DNA of 64,000 nucleotides from DATFFO01 sp963744905 (GCA_963744905.1 CAVUUV010000003.1:1030785-1094784), one strand, 5' to 3'. Shown: positions 54,746 through 64,000, counted from the stretch's first letter. Numbers and translations: made by a program. The notes: a model not told the origin generated them from the sequence alone.

Positions 54746-55288
54746 ATGCGGACCCACGCTGGTCTCTCGATCCAAACAAGCAACCACCATGGCATCAACG
54801 TGAGATTCGTCCCTGGTACCGCTGTGTTGGCAGTCATGGCTGTCATCCTCGCCGCATGTGCCGTTTCCGAGCCATCTCTGGACGAACCAGCAAGGGTCCT
54901 GGCTGAATTCACCGCAGACGGAACCACCTACGAGTTCCAAGCCATCACGAACACACAGGGTCCGAGTGCGCCTTGTGTTGGAGTCGCCACTCTCGGGTCC
55001 AACCAAAAAGTGAACGCCGCTTGTCCAACCGAGCAAGCCCAAGAAGACGAATACGCCTCATTCGTCGGGGTTCATGATCAAGTGTTCGTGGTGGGCTATG
55101 GGCTGGAAAGCGACGAACGAATTGAGCTCCCCAAAGCGATCACAATCATCACCACTGATGTCGTGAACGGACGACGATTCTTCCTCATCCAACTCCGACA
55201 ACCCCCTGCCTCCAACCCCTTCGACATAGTCGTCCACGGTCCCGATGGCACCCGAACCATCCCAGCCAAGGGCAACGAACTTGGCTGA
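54746..55288 (+). CDS. Lipoprotein, unknown
   Basis: A 180-aa protein with a hydrophobic leader and lipobox (VMAVILAACAVSE), then a small beta domain (VLAEFTADGTTYEFQAITN, VFVVGYGLESDERIELPKA). No family recognised. The 262 bp before it (54484-54745) hold no supported gene. Confidence 0.65.
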   Translation: MRTHAGLSIQTSNHHGINVRFVPGTAVLAVMAVILAACAVSEPSLDEPARVLAEFTADGTTYEFQAITNTQGPSAPCVGVATLGSNQKVNAACPTEQAQEDEYASFVGVHDQVFVVGYGLESDERIELPKAITIITTDVVNGRRFFLIQLRQPPASNPFDIVVHGPDGTRTIPAKGNELG

Positions 55289-55351
55289 AAGAGGTCACTG
55301 GCCTTGGGGCAACCCGCATGGCCGACTCCACTCCCTCCAATTCATCCAACG

Positions 55352-55936
55352 ATGTGGCCTGGGACCCTCGACGCCTCACTGATTGTTGCCTCGGTAGGCC
55401 GGACGCACCCCGAACTGCATCGACGACTCACGTCCACCGGGAAAACGAGAAGGCTCAGCGTCGCCCTCCTGGTCGCCTTCACCCTTGCGGCCTCGGCATG
55501 CCAGAGACAGGACTGGGGTCCCTTGGCCGTCATACCTGCCCCCGACAGCCAAACGGCTGCCGCCATCGACGGACCCGTTCACGTCACCGAAAACTGCGTC
55601 TTGTTGGAGGAACCGGAGAGCGAGGTCCTGTTGGTGTGGCCTGTCGATCGGGTCACCTGGGTCGCCCAGTCTGAGACCCTCGTCTGGCACAACGTTGACG
55701 GCGACCCTGTCGTGACACTGACCGACGGCGATCAGGTGGTGTTAGGCGGATCGAGTGCCGTCAGGGCTGGCCAGTACCGGCTCTCCACGGGCGGCGGCAA
55801 GTCAGATGGATGTCAACCCTCCGGCACCGCTCCTTGTCCGACTCGACGCGGGGTGGATCGTCAGCGGACGCCACGGAGGTCAGCACACGGCTCCCGAACG
55901 GTCGCCGCCTCCGGTGAGCAGACCCCGATCACCTGA
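55352..55936 (+). CDS. Lipoprotein with a probable 3' frameshift
   Basis: A 194-aa frame from ATG 55352. Lipobox VAFTLAASACQR; the conserved-looking body spans HVTENCVLLEEPESEVLLVW to TLTDGDQVVLGGSSAV. After ~55795 the frame becomes arginine/serine-rich, while another frame reads VNPPAPLLVRLDAGWIVSG, a more natural end. It is therefore probably damaged at the 3' end. The start is uncertain. Confidence 0.5.
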   Translation: MWPGTLDASLIVASVGRTHPELHRRLTSTGKTRRLSVALLVAFTLAASACQRQDWGPLAVIPAPDSQTAAAIDGPVHVTENCVLLEEPESEVLLVWPVDRVTWVAQSETLVWHNVDGDPVVTLTDGDQVVLGGSSAVRAGQYRLSTGGGKSDGCQPSGTAPCPTRRGVDRQRTPRRSAHGSRTVAASGEQTPIT

Positions 55937-55954
55937 GTGCCCCTTCGACTTGGC

Positions 55955-56400
55955 TCAGGGCTCAGGCAAGTTGACTGGCCGCTGCCCGGCCACGGCGTTG
56001 ACATCGGCGGCCATGTCAGGGTGCTGTTGGCGATAGGTCATTTCAAGCGTCCCGGCGTACCGTCCCCGACAAAGATTATCCACCGCGTCTGACCTGGTTC
56101 CGTCAGCGTCGTCTCCCCTCACGGCCCACCTGAGAGAGATTCCAGGCCCGACGGAAAGATCGAACGCGTAATTGCCATGGCCGCCGTGAGCCGCCAGGCA
56201 ACTGATCATCCGTTCGTAACCAGCGGCGAGTTCCCCGGCGGATACCACACCGTCCTTGAGGGCCTGCTTCACGAACTCCGATTGGCTGGAAGGCCTCAAC
56301 GTGGTCACAGGCTCCGCCCCCGTCTCTTGTACGACCGAGCATGCGCCCACCAGAACCACAACACCGACGACCAGAAGCGTCCGGACAGTGGGCTTCCCCT
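55955..56400 (-). pseudogene. Lipoprotein gene, 5' end removed
   Basis: The frame contains a full lipoprotein leader (RTLLVVGVVVLVGACSVV) and a mature part (LAAGYERMISCLAAHGGHGN). No start codon precedes the leader before an IS3-like element begins near 56421. Insertion of that element seems to have removed the start. Confidence 0.6.
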
Positions 56401-56444
56401 CGAATCGTGGAGGGTTTCTTATTGATGGTCGGGTGGTCTTGGGG

Positions 56445-57363
56445 TCATGCTGCCTTGGTGTCGGTATCTCGTCCGGCTGCCCGGTCGGCGAGTACCTGTT
56501 CGTAGGCGACGGGGCTCATCATCTCACAGGTGCTGTGACGTCGTCGGTTGTTGTAGCGGTCGATGTAGGCGGCGATCTCCCGGCGGGCATGGTCTTTGGT
56601 AGCGAAATGCTGTCGGGACAGGACTTCGAATTCCAGGGTGGAGTTGAAACTTTCGGCGGCGGCGTTATCGAGGGCCGACCCGACCCTTCCCATCGACTGG
56701 ACCACTCCCAGGGCGTCGACAGGTCTCCGAGAAGAGGTCCCCGACATACTCGCCACCCTTGTCGGTGTGGAAGATCACTCCGGTGATGGTCCCGCCACGG
56801 GTGGCGGCCGCCATGCACAGGGCGGCTCGGGCCAGTTCGGAGTCGTGATGCTCGCCGATGGCGAACCCGGGGAGGCGCCGGCTGGCCAGGTCCTCCACGG
56901 TGGCCAGATACAGCTTGCCTTCGTCGGTGGGGATCTCGGTCAGATCGCCACACCAATTCTGTTCGATCGCCTCGGCGGTGAAGTCCCGTCCCAACAGGTC
57001 GGGGATTGGGTCGGCTGCCTTGTCGGGACGGGTCAATCCCCGCCGTTTGCGTTTCGGGCTGCGGGCCACCAGGCCCTGGCGGGCCATCGACGCCGCCACC
57101 GTTTTCTCTGACACCTTCCAGCCGTTGTCTAGCAGCTCGGCCCAGACCCGGGGCGACCCATAAGTGCCGGGCGTGCCATCTGAGTCATCGAAGCAGGCCT
57201 TGACCGCCACGTCGAGACGCCGCCGGCGCCGCTCCTGGTCGCTGGGGCCTCGGCTCAACCACTTGTAGAGCCAGGACTCCGACAGGCCCAACGCCCGCAA
57301 CGACACCGCATGGGGAACCCCGTGCTCAGTCCTCTGGGAGGCAACGAACGACGCCACGCTCAT
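56445..57363 (-). pseudogene. IS3 orfB transposase, frameshifted
   Basis: ATG 57363. The DDE integrase: TYGSPRVWAELLDNGWKVSE, WCGDLTEIPTDEGKLYLAT (Asp), FHTDKGGEYVGDLFS (Asp). One shift near 56740 moves the end into another frame, with GSALDNAAAESFNSTLEFEV (Glu) and YIDRYNNRRRHS. Confidence 0.85.
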
Positions 57364-57651
57364 CGAGTCGCCTCCTTCACCCACAGGACCACCGATCGCT
57401 TTAAAACATCGCGCTCCATCCGCAACTCGGCGTTCTCGGTGCGCAACCGGTTCAGCTCGGCCCGCTCGTCGGGGTTGAGGCCTTCGGCCTCGCCCCTTTC
57501 GATCCGGTCCTTTTTCACCCAGTTCCCCAGTGTCCCGGATGGATACCCAAATCGTGGGCGACACGAGCGATCGGCTTGCCCGTCTCCCTCACGATCCGCG
57601 CCGCTCCCTCACGGAACTCGGGGTCGTACTTTCTCCGTGTCTCTGACATAG
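57360..57651 (-). pseudogene. IS3 orfA, frameshifted
   Basis: ATG 57651 behind AGGAGGAG. Reads RRKYDPEFREGAARIVRETG and IARVAHDLGIHPG, then loses one base. The correct frame continues LGNWVKKDRIERGEAEGL and RTENAELRMERDVLKRSV. Confidence 0.8.
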
Positions 57652-57953
57652 CTCCTCCTTATAGAGCATGCCTCCACGGTTTGGGGGAACCCCGAAGATG
57701 CAGTCCGGGATTAATCATTGACGGGCTTCATATGGACATGGGATCGGTCTTGATCGAGTCTCACTGATCACCATGGTCCGAACATCCTGTTCCAGTATCC
57801 CGGTGTACAGGTCGCATCGTTGACTCTCAACCTGCCCACGCTATCCAGAACCAGTCGAGACCTCCTCTTGTCGTTCTCGAGAGGTGACCAAGGCCCTCAA
57901 CGGGCTCCCCAGCCCTTTCGGGTCCGCACTCAGACACTAACCTCGACAGAGAG

Positions 57954-58201
57954 ATGTTCTCCAACGACCAGTTCAAGGGCTACATGGACCTCGGGGGAAA
58001 AGGACCCATCCCCGGCCCGAATCTGGCCGGCATTACCTACTGTTGGGAACGATCCTGGTGTCGGTCATCACCATCGCTGTCATCGGTTGGACCTGGCGGG
58101 CATTGCTCATTATCGGCCCCGTCGCAGCGGTTGCATTGTCACTCGCTCTGGTCCTCAACAGCCACCGCCCCGAGCCGCAACGCCCCACCGACTATCGGTA
58201 G
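57954..58201 (+). pseudogene. Two-helix membrane protein, frameshifted
   Basis: ATG 57954 (MFSNDQFKGYMDLGGKGP). After ~58035 the frame shifts by one; the next frame carries two helices (TILVSVITIAVIGWTW, LLIIGPVAAVALSLALVL) and ends SHRPEPQRPTDYR. Organisation and C-terminus match the intact gene at 58410. The 302 bp before it (57652-57953) hold no supported gene. Confidence 0.65.
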
Positions 58202-58409
58202 CTTTCAACTTAACGCTGACGTTCCCAGCCAGAAGCCCTGACCCGTTGCGACGCATCGCCAACACCGTCCCCAACCGACCAGCATTGGTCCTTCACCGCC
58301 TCGACCAGACGCCGATTGTAAAAGTTGAACACCCCGGCCGTCGATGGTGCTTCACGGCTCGTGGCCGATTCTCATTTCGCTCGGTCTTCGGGGAGGTAGA
58401 ATTGGAGAC

Positions 58410-58652
58410 ATGTTCGGCTTGTACGGAGACCTGCTCCACGATGACCACCATTCCGGCTCGCCCGAACCAGATTTGTCCGCACTGCAAGTCCTGGCTGGTC
58501 TTGTGATCGTCGGCTCGATAGCCACGGCGATTCTTGGGTGGGGTTGGCTGGCTGTGGTCTTCTCGGTTGCGTTCGTGGCAGCGGCAATGTGGGCGGTCGT
58601 CCATATCAAGCGATCCCATCGCCCTCAGGCGCGCCAGCCAACTGTCCGCTGA
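58410..58652 (+). CDS. Small two-helix membrane protein
   Basis: An 80-aa protein with a ~25-residue His/Asp-rich N-terminus (LLHDDHHSGSPEPD), two helices (VLAGLVIVGSIATAILGWGW, VVFSVAFVAAAMWAVVHI) and an end SHRPQARQPTVR. A GGAG precedes ATG 58410. Likely paralogue of the broken gene upstream. Function unknown. Confidence 0.65.
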   Translation: MFGLYGDLLHDDHHSGSPEPDLSALQVLAGLVIVGSIATAILGWGWLAVVFSVAFVAAAMWAVVHIKRSHRPQARQPTVR

Positions 58653-59102
58653 GCCAAATCCAGGCATTCACGAACGAAGTTCGGGTGACACCTCATCAGC
58701 CAGACTTCCCCTCGTCGTGCCCGGACTTGTGTTGTCGCTCTGTGGAGCCATGCCCACCGAAGCCCTAGTGCGGTCAGCATCAGCGGTAGGGCCAGGATCG
58801 GAATCGGTAAAAGGAACGACGTAAGTAAGGCACCTGCCACAACGACCCCCGATATTCGGTTGGCCAGACGAAACCGACTAGACGCCACTCGGGAGGTTGG
58901 GACTCGAACCTCGTAGCGCTCGAAACGATGAGTTGAGCGACAAATCCCCACAGCCAGAACAGGTAGAACCCCAACTCCACGGCGGCGAGTCGTACACCTC
59001 ATGGACCAGGACACGGTCGGTAGGTTCACCGGTCTGTACGCACACCAGGGGCAACCGTTCTCTAGGAGCCACAACCACCGTGTCGTCACCGATCACCCTC
59101 AT
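58625..59102 (-). pseudogene. Membrane protein gene with two frameshifts
   Basis: The N-terminus (LPLVCVQTGEPTDRVLVHEV) is followed in another frame by a helix (LGFYLFWLWGFVAQLIV), then in a third by FERYEVRVPTSRVASSRFRL and a helix pair (VVVAGALLTSFLLPIPILAL), ending RCHPNFVRECLDL. The order gives a plausible single ~160-aa protein. Confidence 0.6.
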
Positions 59103-59181
59103 CGTGGGAACAACTCTACAAAGTCATAAGCCGGTTTCGGCAGGAGTTCGAGGCACAGTCAGCCCCGCGTTCACACAACGC

Positions 59182-59653
59182 CTACCAGTCGGAGCCAGAA
59201 GGTGCCGCTACGGCAGCGCGGAGCATCACCGCTAAGTCGGGCGTATCCGGATGACCGTACATCATCCAGCCGAGGCGTGGCTCACCCTCTCGCCGAAACA
59301 TTAGCAGACATCGTTCACCGTAACCGACGCCGACCCACACCAACTCTCCAACACGCCCGACCGCACCGAAAACTCCCGTGCCGATGTCATCGGGTAGCTC
59401 CACCAGGCCCCACAAGTCAGACCGCTTCCCCGATCACGGCAGTCGCCACCCTGATCGCCTCCCATGATCGACTGCACCACACCCACGACCGTCGCCAGGT
59501 CGGAGGACTGCGGTATCGAGGATGCAGTGGGTTCTGACGGCGAAGTCACGAGGGTCCCGACTCGCCCTGTCGTCAGCGTGTCCTCAGCCTCCGGCACCCG
59601 TGGCCCTCACACGCCGTCAGGGTCAGAACACACAGACAACCAAGAGCAATCAC
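59182..59653 (-). pseudogene. Lipoprotein gene, frameshifted
   Basis: A leader with lipobox (VIALGCLCVLTLTACEG), a middle part (DLATVVGVVQSIMGGDQGGD) and a C-terminal part (VGVGYGERCLLMFRREGEP, LGWMMYGHPDTPDLAVMLRA) lie in three frames on the minus strand. Confidence 0.55.
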
Positions 59654-59780
59654 CGCCCGGATCGAAGCTCCGACTCTCACAGCACTCCGACGAAAGACGG
59701 ACGCTGCGGATTTCACTGATGCACTCACAGCACCGGCCCATCCGCAACGCTTTGCCGAGGATACTGCCTAATGTGCGCGG

Positions 59781-60912
59781 ATGATCCGTCCGAGTCTGCG
59801 GCGTCGGGTTGACGGGAGGGAGCATCGGGCGGGATGGCTGGCCTGTCTCATATGTGTGATTCTGGTTGGCACCACCTGCAGACCCAGTGTCGCACCCGTC
59901 AACACCATCGGACCCGAGACATCGATAGGGGTGACGAGCACACCGACCACTTCGACGGCTCCTGCCACGCATGAACATCGTGACGATTGACTGGGTTGGT
60001 TACGTTTCCGATGCTCTCAACGAGCGTGAGAGCATCTATTAAGACCCCCAAGGCGTGGATTGGAGTCAGGTCCGCACAGAGGTAATGCAGGCGGTCACAG
60101 CCGCCCCGGGCAAAGAGGCTGCCATGAGGCTCTCCAAACCCTGTTCGGTCCGACAGGTCCCCTCGACGGCCACAGCATGTTCTTCCTGCCCGATCAGGAA
60201 TGCCTGTTCCCACAAACCAGGAGCCTCCCACCGGAGAGCGAATAGCCGACAACATCGGCTACCTTCACCTGCCCATAGTGTCCACGCAAGGCGACCACTC
60301 GGCTGACTATGCCTCAACGCTCCAGGGTCTGGCTCAGGACATGGATGATCCGGCCGTGTGCGGGTGGATGATCGACCTCCGCGATGAGCAGGGCGGGAAC
60401 ATGTGGCCGGTGCTCCTGGGAGTGGGTTCACTCTTGGGAGGCGGAGACGTGCTGGCATTCGCCAAGACCGCCGAGCAACCCAACCGGGTGGGTGTCCTAC
60501 GCAGACGGTCGGCTCTTCGTCGATGGCGAGAGCTTCGGAAGCGACACCTTCCCACATTGGCGTCTCCATTCGACCCACGCTACCGAAGGCTCCCATCGCC
60601 GTTCTCCAGTCCGGATTCACCTCCAGTGCGGGCGAGATGATCCTCGTCGCCTTCAAGGGCCGACCCGATACCCGCTTCTTCGGCGAACCGACCGCCGGGT
60701 ACACAACGGGAGTAGCTGCCTACCCGCTTCCCGACGGAGCCGTCATGTACATATCAAACGGCCTAGCCGTCGATCGCGATGGCAATACTAATGCCCAGTC
60801 CATCCAACCCGACGAGATCATCCTGAACTTGAAGGAGCAGGCGGAAACGGACGCCATTCGTGACCAAGCAGCCTCGTGGCTAACGACAACTCAGAGTTGC
60901 GCCCAGCATTGA
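59781..60912 (+). pseudogene. S41-family (C-terminal-processing) protease lipoprotein, broken
   Basis: A leader with cysteine (LACLICVILVGTTCRP), then DWVGYVSDALNERESIY interrupted by TAA, VDWSQVRTEVMQAVTAAPG, a DGHSMFFLP stretch, IADNIGYLHLPIVSTQGDHS, WMIDLRDEQGGNMWPVL and finally AVLQSGFTSSAGEMILVAFK with the catalytic Ser, ending near GLAVDRDGN. The order is that of S41 peptidases, with a stop and several shifts. Confidence 0.8.
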
Positions 60913-61051
60913 CGGACAGGATCAACCTCGACAACCGACTGCATCACTGGTTAGCGGCCTTTTCGAATATGACCTCTCGGCCAGAGAAGTTTCCTGACTC
61001 GAACCGGGACAGCGCCTGACCGCTCTGGCCCAGCGTGTTCCTGCCCGCCAT

Positions 61052-61156
61052 ATCATCCTGCTCGTTCGGTTCCATAGGCCTCGGCTCGCCGTATCGGTGG
61101 TGCTGACGGTGTTGGCCTCGGCCTGCGCCCCCCGAGAGGCTCCAATGGGCGCGTAA
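61052..61156 (+). pseudogene. Lipoprotein leader remnant
   Basis: Reads RLAVSVVLTVLASACAPREA then stops (PMGA, TAA). A leader and lipobox without a mature protein. The rest of 60913-61528 shows no gene. Confidence 0.45.
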
Positions 61157-61387
61157 GCGCAGACGGGACCCGACTGGTTATTACCACCTCCGATCACTCA
61201 GGCGGACAACGTTGTCAGGTTCGTGGCTACCTGGCTCGTCTTTCTGGTCAAGGCTGACGGGAGCAAACCTATCTAGAAAGCCTCGGTCAATCCCCGTGAG
61301 GGCGTCCGTCCAGTCCCTCCCCGTCCCGAATAGTCCCGTCCTGTGCGGGCCTTCGTCCACCTCGTACCATCCTGTCCGGCTCCATGC

Positions 61388-61417
61388 GGTCTGGTACGGC
61401 TACACAAATGGCTACAC
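61388..61417 (+). repeat. Direct repeat, copy A
   Basis: Contains GGCTACACAAATGGCTACAC, itself two copies of GGCTACAC. The second copy is at 62896-62925, about 1.5 kb away. Confidence 0.55.
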
Positions 61418-61528
61418 AGTCGCACCGTCCATGACCGATAGGTGGAGAGGGCTGACACGCCTTTCTGAGACCTCCACGACGGCTAGTGAGGAAGAAGTCG
61501 GGGATGGGCAAGTGGCATCCACCGGTTG

Positions 61529-62465
61529 TCAGGAGTCGTCTGAGCGGTGGTCTACCTGCTCTAGGAGAAGACTGCCGGTCACTGACAGGGCGCCCCAGGT
61601 CTTGCACCTCCACGGATGGGCAGTCGAGGTCGACTGGCAGGGTCGTGTCGATGGCGCTCAGTTCTGTGACCTTCGTGACCGTAGCTTGGCAGACGCCGGG
61701 CGAGATCTCGTAGTCCCGACTGCCCCTCTGGATGGGAGAAAGACTCAGGGCACCGTTGTGGCTGTCGAAGGCAATGCTTTCACTGTGTTGGTCGAAGATC
61801 CACACCTCGTGCCAGCCCAGAGGCCGGTCGTCCTCAGGGAGAAGTGTCCAGTTGTGGTCCTCTTGGGGTGAAGGTCCAATTGAGGCTCCCACCGTCGCTG
61901 ACGGTGATCGTTCCGCCCAGATCGGGGAACCAACTCGAGCCACTCTGGCGAAGAGGGAGGCAGACCCGTCTACCGAAACCCGTGGCTCTTCCGTGGGACA
62001 CCTTGATGTCGGTACAGGAGAAGGTGGCCGTAGCGAAGCCGGTGTCCGTGTCAGGTTGTCCGACCTCGGTTTCACAGTCATCCCTGCCGAGGTAGAAGTC
62101 GAGGTCGTCGTAAATGAGGTGGTCGACGTAGGCGCCCTGTTCATCTCTAGCGAATGAGAGGAGGCTGGTATCGTCGGCAAAAGTCTCGTGCTTCCCGTCC
62201 ATGGACGGCTCTCCCCCCTCAACGTGGAACTCGCCAGTCACGTCACCGCTGACCCCAACGTTCGCACCATCAAACCCGGTCCCGGGTTCGGTGGTGGCGG
62301 GATGGTCGGGATTGGCGAGGTTCGTCACCGACTGGTTCGGGCTGGATGGGGAAAGAAGCAACCTACCGGTCAGTGCCGCCCCACGCCGACGACCAACACT
62401 GCTACCACAAGAATGGCCACTCCCTTAAACCGCTGCGTTGCTCCACCCTCCTTTGCGAAAGACAT
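61529..62465 (-). pseudogene. Broken paralogue of the secreted protein at 39890
   Basis: ATG 62465 (MSFAKEGGATQRFKGVAILV). Three shifts, near 62375 (GTGGGGCGG), 61850 and 61580, split it. Pieces match the intact protein in order: VSGDVTGEFH, DHLIYDDLDFYLGRDDC, TATFSCTDI, NWTLLPEDD, ISPGVCQATVTKVTEL, VDLDCPSVEVQDLG, LSVTGSLLLEQV. Confidence 0.8.
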
Positions 62466-62765
62466 GCGTGCCCTCCCTTCACATGATGAGTATCGAGACG
62501 GGCGTCGCACCCAGGCACAAGTCCATCCATTCGGATCGGCGTAGAGTCCACGAACTGACCGATCGACGTGGCGGCGATGAACTCCCGCGCTCGTCCGGAA
62601 AACGATAGACTTCGGCCAATTCCGACTCCTGATCGTTCCCCATACAAGCTACCAGCCAGATGATGGCCTGGGAGGCTTCGGATTCCGCGGGCGTTCCAAC
62701 AACGTTGATCTGACGGCACGAACACGGACGGGATGGCCGAAAAGCCTTGTGTCACAAGGGTTTGC

Positions 62766-62810
62766 TCTCTGGGGGTGGGACTTGAACCCACAACCAACGG
62801 ATTAACAGTC
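62766..62810 (-). other. 3' fragment of a tRNA-Asn gene (possible att site)
   Basis: On the minus strand: GACTGTTAATCC (anticodon loop, GTT), then GGTTGTGGGTTCAAGTCCCA and CCCCCAGAG. It runs from the anticodon stem to the acceptor end; the 5' half is missing. Such fragments are typical att sites left by integration at a tRNA. The 300 bp before it (62466-62765) hold no supported gene. Confidence 0.75.
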
Positions 62811-62895
62811 ACGCCTAGGTCGTGCGTTCAGTGCTGTGACGTGCGGTTCTGTCCAGTGGCTTCGGGTCCACGTGCCGTCCTGTGTCGTCCTGTGG

Positions 62896-62925
62896 GGTCT
62901 GGCATGGCTACACATTTGGCTACAC
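62896..62925 (+). repeat. Direct repeat, copy B
   Basis: Contains GGCTACACATTTGGCTACAC, differing at two bases from copy A in this core. It lies 86 bp from the tRNA-Asn fragment, where integrase arm sites would be expected. Confidence 0.55.
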
Positions 62926-62942
62926 GTCGGAGCATGTAACTA

Positions 62943-63638
62943 CTAAGCCTCCCGAAGCGGTCTCGCTCGTCGCTCGTTGTGTAGGAGGGCGAGCACCGCG
63001 GCAACCCTTCGGTGTACTTGAGGTTCGTCGGTTAGTCCGAGTTTGAGGAATATGGATGTGGAGTATTTCTCGATCGATGACTGGGACAGATGTAGCTCCT
63101 CGGCGATTCCGGCGTTTGTTCTGCCTTGTGCCATCTGTTCGAGCACCTGGAGTTCGCGTTCTGTGAGGTGTTGGAGGCGTGAATTTGAGCGCCTTGTGTC
63201 CTGTTCGACGAGCGAGGCTACGACGTCGGGATCAATGACAGATCCGCCGGTTGCGACCTGTCGCACTGCGTCGATCAACTGAGCCGGGTTTCCCACGCGT
63301 TCTTTAAGCAGGTAAGCCATTCCTTGGGTCCCGTCGCTAAGCAACTCGAGTGCGTATGTTGCATCGGCGTACTGTGACAAGACGACAACGCCTATATTTC
63401 GATTGGAGGCGCGGATTCGTAACGCGGCGTCGATTCCTTCGGTTTGGTGTCCCGGTGGCATCCGGATGTCGGTAACGATCACATCGGGCTCTGTACGAAC
63501 GACGGCGGCCTCCAACTCGGCCGCTGTTCCGACGACCGCGACAACCTCGATGTCGGTGGCATGGTCCAGGGTGCGCCTGGTCCCTTCACGCACCAAGAAA
63601 TGGTCCTCGGCGATTACGACGTGCAGGTTTGACATCAT
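62943..63638 (-). CDS. NarL/LuxR-type response regulator
   Basis: A 231-aa two-component regulator. Receiver domain: VVIAEDHFLVREG, phospho-acceptor Asp in VIVTDIRMPPG, and Lys in YLLKERV. Output domain: LTERELQVLEQMAQGRTNAG and the LuxR HTH. Met codons at 63638 and 63635 are adjacent starts. The kinase gene is directly upstream. Confidence 0.92.
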   Translation of the reverse strand: MMSNLHVVIAEDHFLVREGTRRTLDHATDIEVVAVVGTAAELEAAVVRTEPDVIVTDIRMPPGHQTEGIDAALRIRASNRNIGVVVLSQYADATYALELLSDGTQGMAYLLKERVGNPAQLIDAVRQVATGGSVIDPDVVASLVEQDTRRSNSRLQHLTERELQVLEQMAQGRTNAGIAEELHLSQSSIEKYSTSIFLKLGLTDEPQVHRRVAAVLALLHNERRARPLREA

Positions 63639-64000
63639 TGCTGCCAGTCAGCCGCCGTGAGCGCGAGCGTGGCGTAGACGGCCAGGTGGCCCCAGACCCA
63701 GGGCTGCTCGTGACAGTCAGGCAACCCCCGAGGGCGGCCAGCCGCTCGGCCAGGTTTGCCAGCCCGTTCCTGGTCGTCGTGACTGTATCAAAGCCTTTGC
63801 CGTCGTCGCTGATGGTGATGTGGAGAGAGCCGTTTGAGCGAGAGAATGTCACTTCTACCTGGGTAGCTTCGGCATGTTTGAGACTGTTGGCGAGCGATTC
63901 GGCCACCGTATAGTAACCGGCTCCTTCGATCTCATCGGCAAGGCGGAGGCTCCCGAGCGACCTATCCGCTCGGACTCCGGGTACCGGGTGACGGGCTGCG
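63586..64000 (-). CDS. NarL-type sensor histidine kinase, C-terminal part
   Basis: The HATPase domain of a HPK7-type kinase: VAESLANSLKHAEAT (N box), ITISDDGKGFDT (G1), NGLANLAERLAALGG (G2), SSPGSGAT. It continues beyond base 64000. The frame runs 53 bp into the regulator with an unnatural arginine-rich tail. Another frame ends VYATLALTAADWQQ with TGA overlapping the regulator ATG, so a small insertion near 63685 may have shifted the end. Confidence 0.8.
   Translation of the reverse strand, partial: AARHPVPGVRADRSLGSLRLADEIEGAGYYTVAESLANSLKHAEATQVEVTFSRSNGSLHITISDDGKGFDTVTTTRNGLANLAERLAALGGCLTVTSSPGSGATWPSTPRSRSRRLTGSNDVKPARRNRRGPFLGA

Larger units (their letters stand above)
56421..57660 (-). 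mobile_element. Second IS3-family element (degenerate)
   Basis: Contains an orfA/orfB pair, both frameshifted, overlapping by 4 bp at 57360-57363. It is not closely similar to the element at 45693. Terminal repeats were not resolved; the limits given are approximate. Confidence 0.7.

Noticed and set aside
58895..58915. T-loop-like GGTTCGAGTCCC on the minus strand
   Set aside because: The flanking bases do not pair as a T stem and the stretch codes within a membrane-protein pseudogene.

Overview
The window is high-G+C bacterial DNA. Its gene set points to an actinobacterium, probably an uncultured lineage near the Acidimicrobiia: a biotin-carboxylase/BCCP fusion of the actinobacterial acyl-CoA carboxylase type, TIGR03084-type proteins, MetX/MetY sulfhydrylation, a soluble acyl-ACP desaturase, LigD-type polymerase sequences and GTG/TTG starts. 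The lineage is an inference; no rRNA is present.

Positions 1 to about 37,100 are a dense, intact chromosomal region. It opens with a class III cyclase/AAA regulator (partial), a coupled HTH/DUF4230 pair and an acyl-CoA carboxylase operon (2579-6281). In that operon the end of the carboxylase gene is tandemly repeated into four tiny overlapping ORFs. A long minus-strand operon follows (13881 to 6348): molybdopterin oxidoreductase, metY, alpha/beta hydrolase, metX, plsY-like, and a flippase-like membrane protein fused to a Bcp peroxiredoxin. Then come a HisA-like protein with a helical tail, an acyl-ACP desaturase, Gnd, a sirtuin, an endonuclease-IV/LigD-polymerase fusion, an L,D-transpeptidase, a subtilase, PruA, an FAD monooxygenase pair, a GIN-domain lipoprotein and a ZIP transporter behind a DtxR-like operator. 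A 156-bp MITE sits exactly on the ZIP stop codon. The operon at 32922-37114 encodes a small membrane protein, a GltD-like FeS flavoprotein, cytochrome b, a Rieske protein and a cytochrome c, all translationally coupled; a cupredoxin lipoprotein follows.

Positions about 37,100 to 62,900 are an accessory, decaying region. Gene density falls, short secreted lipoproteins dominate, and related genes occur as intact/broken pairs. A non-coding repeat family (R1-R3) recurs. Mobile elements include an IS3 element split by a recombinase-in-trio (RIT) element with ~89-bp inverted ends, an IS256 element with a frameshift, a second broken IS3 element and a broken serine recombinase. Many frameshifts occur here and none were noticed to the left. 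A 3' tRNA-Asn fragment at 62,766 marks the probable island edge; beyond it is a two-component pair running off the window.

No CRISPR array, rRNA or complete tRNA gene was seen. The most unusual items are the AP-endonuclease/NHEJ-polymerase fusion, the bc-complex operon with an FeS flavoprotein, the mini-ORF cascade, the flippase/peroxiredoxin fusion and the RIT-in-IS3 nest.
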